This document shows positions 15,359 to 18,867 of a DNA stretch of 18,867 nucleotides, in pieces. Below the pieces are notes generated by a model, which was not told where the DNA came from, made no database searches, and saw only the letters and a list, made by a program, of their open reading frames with translations. This stretch comes from Anaerolineales bacterium UBA3905 (lineage in GTDB: Bacteria; Chloroflexota; Anaerolineae; Caldilineales; Caldilineaceae): the NCBI GenBank assembly GCA_002391565.1, contig DGFH01000118.1, positions 22,326 to 41,192 of the forward strand, in the 5' to 3' direction. The translations under genes were made by a program, and so were the position numbers. Positions within the stretch are counted from its first letter, which is position 1, and each line of letters opens with the position of its first letter.

Positions 15359-15409
15359 GTAATAATATAGTACTGACAGAGCATAGTGTCAAAAATGCGG
15401 CTCCTCCGA

Positions 15410-15475
15410 AACCACCACGCGCCGTTGGTGATGGCAACTGCAGCCGGCAAGCATCTCTTTGTTGAGAAGCCGCCG
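15410..15475 (+). pseudogene. Relic of a Gfo/Idh/MocA-family oxidoreductase
   Basis: Twenty-two codons read NHHAPLVMATAAGKHLFVEK followed by PP. This is the conserved segment of NAD(P)-dependent sugar dehydrogenases of the Gfo/Idh/MocA family, where a nucleotide-binding Asn-x-His-His/Ala-P region leads to AGKHxxxEKP. Nothing before or after it in any frame looks like the rest of the enzyme of about 350 residues, so it is a small remnant. Its frame stays open to 15706, but from about 15504 it only runs antisense through the secreted-protein gene. It suggests that this locus once carried a sugar oxidoreductase. Confidence 0.6.
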
Positions 15476-15503
15476 CGCGGAAGCCTGACCCCACGCCTTC
15501 GAG

Positions 15504-15920
15504 CTATTCCTCTTGCTGCATCAGCGGCAGATAGATGGATGCGCCGCTCCCACCAATCCCCGCAGCTGAGGTCGGCGTGGCTGTTGCAGTCGCCGTCGGC
15601 GTCGGTGTGGGAGACGCGGCAGTTGGCACCGGCGTCTGCGTGGCTGTCGGCTGAAACTCGCCGGCCCAGAATCCGCCGTGCAGGCGAAAGGCGCCGCCCG
15701 TCATGACGCCTGCTTCCGGTTGGCCGATTGTCCCGCGCAGGGTGAAGGCGCCGCCGCTGCTGGCGCCGCCGCCCGTGGCGATGACCTGATTAACGCTGTG
15801 GATCGCCAGTGGCGTCAGCGTGAAACCCTGCTCGGCGTGTGAGTCTGTGGTCAGCGCGCCCAGCGCCGCCAGGCACACGAGCAGCACGGCAAGGATGCGC
15901 ACTCTCTTAACGCTCATCAT
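15504..15920 (-). CDS. Small secreted protein with Pro/Thr linker and IYLPLM tail
   Basis: The 138-residue protein has a signal peptide (about 1-29, cut after SHA). A Gly-rich module follows, with SSGGAFTLRGTIGQPEAG and TGGAFRLHGGFWAG (about 54-87), a pattern that recurs in secreted proteins of environmental bacteria. Next come a low-complexity Pro/Thr linker (91-118) and the ending GASIYLPLMQQEE. An AAAGGAG ribosome site lies 5 bases before the ATGATG start. It follows the 15936-17003 gene by only 15 bp, so they are probably cotranscribed and end at the hairpin at 15296-15358. Function is unknown. Pro/Thr linkers typically separate a folded module from an anchoring or sorting tail; the tail resembles that of the YD protein at 4244-4594. 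Confidence 0.75.
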   Translation of the reverse strand: MMSVKRVRILAVLLVCLAALGALTTDSHAEQGFTLTPLAIHSVNQVIATGGGASSGGAFTLRGTIGQPEAGVMTGGAFRLHGGFWAGEFQPTATQTPVPTAASPTPTPTATATATPTSAAGIGGSGASIYLPLMQQEE

Positions 15921-15935
15921 AGGACTCCTTTTGCG

Positions 15936-17003
15936 TCAGAAAATGAGTACGACGATGTTGCCGTTCTCACGCACGCCGGCATCGGTGAAGCGCTTGCAGT
16001 AGAGGCTGGCGCCGGACGCATAGGCGCAGGTGACAAAGCGCGGTGAGGCGGCAATCGCCGTCGCCACATAGTAGCGCTGTGAGATATCGAAACCGAAGTC
16101 AATCACGCAGGCGTCCAACCCGGAATTCCAGCTTATCGACGCCGTTGGCGTCGGGACGGTTGGCGATGCGGTGACGATGGAGACGAAACTGCGTGCAATT
16201 GTGGGGCTGGTTGAGCTACAATCGGCAAACACACCGGCTTTCGCCAGCCCGTGCGCCGTGTTGGGTTGGGCGATGCGGCTGTTGCGCACTTGCAGCATCG
16301 GTCGATCGATGAATGCGCTGTACACTTCCAATGCACCGTTGTTGAGGTTGGGCGAAGTGCTATTGTCCGGGTTGGGGTTGTAGGTAGTCCAGGCGCGGAA
16401 ACTGTCGCCGGTGGCGTAGCCGTAGAACGGTTTGCCTTCCGGCGACACGGTGTTGACATACATTCCACCATAGTTGTTGCCGGTGGCGCCGAAATCGGCG
16501 TTGACGCCAAAGACCTCGGCGCCGGTAATCTTGTTGGTGCGGCCGACGCCGACGAATTGAGCGGCTTGATTGGTGAAGACGCCGGGCAGGGCGCTGGCGA
16601 CCGGTGCGGCGCTCACTGGCTGGCGCGGGGTCAGGGTGGTGTAGCTGCCGCCGCCGCCCGGCCGCACGCGCACCTCCAGGAAGGTCTGCTGCTGCCAGAA
16701 CGGATTGCCAAAGTCGAGCTGCACGGTGAAGACGCCGTTCGCCACCGTCACCCCGGGGACGGCAAGTGTGGCGCCGATCTGACTGCCCGTCGTCGCGTCG
16801 TCGAACAGTGCAAACTCAAAATCGTACACGCCGTTCGCCGGCGCGCCGCTGTCATCAAGCCGACCCTGGTAAGTGAAGCCACTTCCGGTGACCGCCTGGG
16901 GCGCAGCGCTCTGCGCCTGGCTGGTCTGGTAGAAGGTGTTCGCCACACTGACGAGCAGCGCCAGCATCGCCACAATCGACGCAAAAGCAGGTCGTGGTTT
17001 CAT
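15936..17003 (-). CDS. Secreted protein with N-terminal FTYQGRL-type domain
   Basis: The 355-residue protein begins with a signal peptide (about 1-30, core IVAMLALLVSVANTF, cut after QAQ or SQA). Residues about 42-140 form a module seen in many uncharacterised bacterial exported proteins: FTYQGRLDDSGAPANGVYDF, then GVFTVQLDFGNPFW, FLEVRVRP and LTPRQPVSAAPVAS. The rest is Gly/Asn/Thr-rich and probably beta-structured, with a few Cys near the C-terminus (DCSSTS, DACVID, TCAYASGASLYC) that could form disulfides outside the cell. A GAGAGGAG ribosome site precedes the ATG. It heads a two-gene unit with the small secreted protein. The C-terminal half is not recognised; a surface or extracellular role is inferred from export only. 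Confidence 0.8.
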   Translation of the reverse strand: MKPRPAFASIVAMLALLVSVANTFYQTSQAQSAAPQAVTGSGFTYQGRLDDSGAPANGVYDFEFALFDDATTGSQIGATLAVPGVTVANGVFTVQLDFGNPFWQQQTFLEVRVRPGGGGSYTTLTPRQPVSAAPVASALPGVFTNQAAQFVGVGRTNKITGAEVFGVNADFGATGNNYGGMYVNTVSPEGKPFYGYATGDSFRAWTTYNPNPDNSTSPNLNNGALEVYSAFIDRPMLQVRNSRIAQPNTAHGLAKAGVFADCSSTSPTIARSFVSIVTASPTVPTPTASISWNSGLDACVIDFGFDISQRYYVATAIAASPRFVTCAYASGASLYCKRFTDAGVRENGNIVVLIF

Positions 17004-17136
17004 GATGTTCTCCTCTCTGTGTGTTAGCCTGTTGGAAACGGGAAGCGTGTGAGACGACTGACCGGTGGGTCAGGGTTCGGATTGTACCATGAGCAGGATC
17101 AGGTCATAAGCCAGTGAGATTGGGCGGCTGTCGTTG

Positions 17137-17142
17137 TATAAT
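17137..17142 (+). promoter_or_regulatory. Likely -10 box for the hydrolase/zinc-ribbon/Smr unit
   Basis: A perfect TATAAT lies 51 bases before the ATG at 17194. A weak -35 candidate, GTGAGA (17114-17119), is 17 bases upstream. A TTG codon at 17134 that opens the hydrolase frame overlaps this box, which argues against that earlier start. Confidence 0.5.
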
Positions 17143-17193
17143 TTGGCCCCAGGTTCAAAGCAAAGCATCTACTCCGCAGAAAGGGCAGGTTCC

Positions 17194-18015
17194 ATGCAAT
17201 ACAACCATATCTTCATTGAGGGGCAACGCGTCGCATATACAGTTAGCGGGGATCATGGCCCGGCTGTTCTGCTGATCCACGGCAACTCATCGTCGAGTCG
17301 CACCTTCCAGCCGCAACTGGAAAGTGAACTCAGTCGCGCCTATCGCATTGTCGCCGTCGATCTGCCTGGATTTGGCGATTCGCAGCCGATTGCCGATGCG
17401 GCGTCCTGGCTGGGCATCCAGGGATACGGTCGGCTGGTGACGAAAGTAGTCGATGCATTGAAGCTGCGTGACGTGGTGCTGGTCGGGTGGAGCCTGGGCG
17501 GACACGTGGCGCTGGAGGCAGTGGAGGATATTCCCGGCTGCAAGGGTGTGCTGATCTATGGCACGCCGCCGCTGGCGTTTCCGCCCGACATGGCTGCGGC
17601 TTTTCTGCCCAACCCGGCGATGGGCGCGGCGTTCAACCCGCAGTTAAGCGAGACAGAGATGCAAGGTTTTGTGCAGGCATTCTTTGCCCCTGGCTATGTT
17701 GTGAACGACGACCGCTTCATGGCGGACATCCGCCGCGCCGATGGACGCGCCCGCGCCGCCATTGCCGCAAGCATTCGCCCTGGCGGCTACAAAGATGAAG
17801 TGGACGTGGTGAAGAACCTGCGCGTGCCGCTGGCGGTGGTGCATGGTGGACAGGAGCAACTGATCAATGGCGCTTACTTCGATGGACTCACCATGCCGAC
17901 GCTCTGGCGTGGCGCCGTCCAGGTCATCGCTGCGGCAGGGCACGCGCCACACTGGGAGACGCCTTCTGCCTTCAACGCCCTGCTCGGCGATTTTCTGGCG
18001 GAGCACCTGGGATGA
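17194..18015 (+). CDS. Alpha/beta hydrolase fold protein
   Basis: From the ATG at 17194 (AAAGGG about 10-15 bases upstream) the product is 273 residues. The frame also opens at a TTG at 17134, but that overlaps the probable promoter and adds 20 non-homologous-looking residues. It shows the fold's standard order: LLIHGNSSSSRTF (oxyanion loop, 26-38), VAVDLPGFGDS (53-63), nucleophile elbow GWSLGG with Ser100, and GHAPHWETP with His250. The acid position, usually Asp in HGxxD, reads HGGQEQLI, so a Glu may serve. No signal peptide is present, so it is cytoplasmic. Its stop overlaps the zinc-ribbon start as ATGA. Family members include esterases, C-C hydrolases, epoxide hydrolases and haloperoxidase-like enzymes; the substrate is unknown. 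Confidence 0.9.
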   Translation: MQYNHIFIEGQRVAYTVSGDHGPAVLLIHGNSSSSRTFQPQLESELSRAYRIVAVDLPGFGDSQPIADAASWLGIQGYGRLVTKVVDALKLRDVVLVGWSLGGHVALEAVEDIPGCKGVLIYGTPPLAFPPDMAAAFLPNPAMGAAFNPQLSETEMQGFVQAFFAPGYVVNDDRFMADIRRADGRARAAIAASIRPGGYKDEVDVVKNLRVPLAVVHGGQEQLINGAYFDGLTMPTLWRGAVQVIAAAGHAPHWETPSAFNALLGDFLAEHLG

Positions 18016-18500
18016 ACTGTCCCAACTGCGGCGCGCCCATGCTCCTGGCGCCGAATCAGGATTACTATGCCTGCTTCTACTGCGCGACGCATTATTTCCC
18101 GCAGCCGTCGGACGATTATGTGCGCGTGCTGGCGGAACCAGTGGGGCTGGCGTGTCCGCTCTGCCATGATGTGCTGGTGGCCGGTTCGGTGGAAGGGACG
18201 CGCGTGGCTTGCTGTGCGCGCTGCCGGGGCGTGCTGGTCAACCGTCTGGTCTTTGGTCAGGTAATCAGCTATCTGCGCAGCTGCGTCACGACGCCGGCGG
18301 TGGCGCCGCGCCCGGTCGATCTCAGCCAGCTTGAGCGCACGCTGCATTGTCCGCAGTGCGGGCGGGCGATGGACGTACATCCGTACTATGGGCCGGGCAA
18401 CATCATCATCGACACCTGCGGCGCGTGCCAGTTGCTCTGGCTGGATCACGGCGAACTGGCGAGCGTGATCGACGCGCCGGGCAGCGACCGGCGGCGCTAG
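18012..18500 (+). CDS. Triple zinc-ribbon protein (zf-TFIIB-like)
   Basis: In the 162-residue protein, three four-Cys zinc-binding units can be laid out: Cys3/6/21/24, Cys48/51/68/71 and Cys113/116/136/139. The last one has the pattern CPxCxxxM with IIIDTCxxCxLLWLDHGEL, typical of bacterial zf-TFIIB-type proteins. The ATG overlaps the hydrolase stop by 4 bases, so translation is coupled. The next gene starts 15 bases after its stop. Function is unknown; roles in nucleic-acid or protein binding are usual for the fold. No membrane segment or signal peptide is seen. Confidence 0.82.
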   Translation: MNCPNCGAPMLLAPNQDYYACFYCATHYFPQPSDDYVRVLAEPVGLACPLCHDVLVAGSVEGTRVACCARCRGVLVNRLVFGQVISYLRSCVTTPAVAPRPVDLSQLERTLHCPQCGRAMDVHPYYGPGNIIIDTCGACQLLWLDHGELASVIDAPGSDRRR

Positions 18501-18515
18501 GAGGCAAGGCTACGC

Positions 18516-18770
18516 ATGGCAAAGCTCAAGCTCGACCTGCACGACATCTACAACCGCGGCGACCAGATCGAGGCAGAGTTGAATCGCATCATCGCGGAGG
18601 CGGTGGAGCAGCGCATCGCGCTGGTGGAGATCATCCCTGGCAAAGGCAGCGGGCAGTTGAAGAAGCGCGTGCTGCGCTTCCTCAACCAGAGCAACATTCG
18701 GGCGCTCTATCACCGCGTGGAGAAGGACGACAAGAACTTTGGGCGGATTTTCGTCCACTTTCGCCATTGA
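18516..18770 (+). CDS. Stand-alone Smr-domain protein
   Basis: The 84-residue protein is an almost bare Smr domain, the small MutS-related module found at the C-terminus of MutS2 and as separate nucleases. LKLDLHD (4-10, His9) corresponds to the LDLHG motif and ALVEIIPGKGSGQLKKRVLRFL (35-56) to the HGxG block, where the usual His is Pro41. Smr domains nick or bind structured nucleic acid; loss of the HGxG His may alter activity. An AGGAGG ribosome site lies about 10 bases upstream. It ends a unit with the hydrolase and zinc-ribbon genes, and the dispersed repeat begins 9 bases after its stop. Confidence 0.85.
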   Translation: MAKLKLDLHDIYNRGDQIEAELNRIIAEAVEQRIALVEIIPGKGSGQLKKRVLRFLNQSNIRALYHRVEKDDKNFGRIFVHFRH

Positions 18771-18779
18771 GTGAGTTCA

Positions 18780-18867
18780 GGGTGTATTTCATGTGCAGGG
18801 CGCACAGCCTTCGATTCAAATCGAGGCTGAAAGCTGAAGTCGGCTCATGAAGATTTACAAAATGATC
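18780..18867 (+). repeat. Dispersed imperfect repeat, copy 2 (long form, may continue beyond the window)
   Basis: This copy matches 4719-4777 in two blocks (18780-18816 and 18846-18867) and carries a 29-base insert at 18817-18845. The insert contains GGCTGAAAGCTGAAGTCGGCT, which resembles GGCTGAAAGCCGAATCTGC at 4870-4888 and can fold into a short hairpin. It sits directly after the Smr gene, in non-coding DNA. Its right boundary is cut by the window end. Confidence 0.75.

Noticed and set aside
15591..15655. Repetitive GTCGGCGTCGGTGTGG-like DNA
   Set aside because: It encodes the Pro/Thr linker of the small secreted protein and needs no separate repeat element.
17058..17073. Small inverted repeat CTGACC-GGTG-GGTCAG between the divergent units
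   Set aside because: It is only six base pairs with no associated promoter box or regulator; it could be an operator but chance is as likely.
17134..17193. Upstream TTG start for the alpha/beta hydrolase
   Set aside because: It overlaps a perfect TATAAT box and adds residues outside the fold; the ATG at 17194 fits better.

Overview
The window is GC-rich bacterial DNA that most resembles a Chloroflexota (Anaerolineae/Caldilinea-like) genome. The taxonomic hints are the Ala/Glu/Pro-rich linker after the lipobox of the sugar-binding lipoprotein, secreted proteins ending in an 'IYLP' tail, a MalF-type permease with a long N-terminal membrane extension, and an RHS protein headed by a transglutaminase-like domain. 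This placement is inference from protein style; no rRNA or other marker gene is present. I saw no tRNA, rRNA, CRISPR array or intact insertion sequence.

Left part (1-4594, minus strand). A two-gene unit encodes a 116-residue secreted miniature YD-repeat protein and, 33 bp downstream, a very large secreted RHS/YD-repeat protein. At least 1403 codons of the latter lie in the window, and it runs off the left edge without a stop. A good sigma70-type promoter precedes the small gene. The 4595-4897 gap also holds a dispersed repeat, whose second copy lies at the right end of the window, and a strong stem-loop just after the catabolic operon.

Centre (4898-13818 minus, 14003-15178 plus). This is a seven-gene catabolic operon with a divergent ROK-family regulator. 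In transcription order the operon encodes a PHP/DUF3604-like metallohydrolase, a sugar-binding lipoprotein, a MalF-type permease, a MalG-type permease, a cytoplasmic type I sulfatase, a PfkB-family sugar kinase and a GH4-type NAD-dependent glycosidase. Most of the junctions from the permeases onward overlap or nearly touch. Both transcription units appear to start from back-to-back promoters whose -10 boxes lie within one quasi-palindrome, the probable ROK operator. My reading is uptake of a sulfated or otherwise decorated oligosaccharide or glycoside by an ABC importer (its ATPase is encoded elsewhere), followed by desulfation, NAD-dependent glycoside cleavage and phosphorylation inside the cell. 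The GH4 protein carries Cys-Asp-Gln-Ser where characterised subgroups carry other diagnostic tetrapeptides, so the substrate may be new.

Right part (15179-18867). Between the regulator and the next genes lie a strong minus-strand intrinsic terminator and a short relic of a Gfo/Idh/MocA oxidoreductase. Two secreted proteins of unknown function follow on the minus strand. A plus-strand trio then encodes an alpha/beta hydrolase, a triple zinc-ribbon protein and a stand-alone Smr-domain protein, followed by the second copy of the dispersed repeat at the edge.
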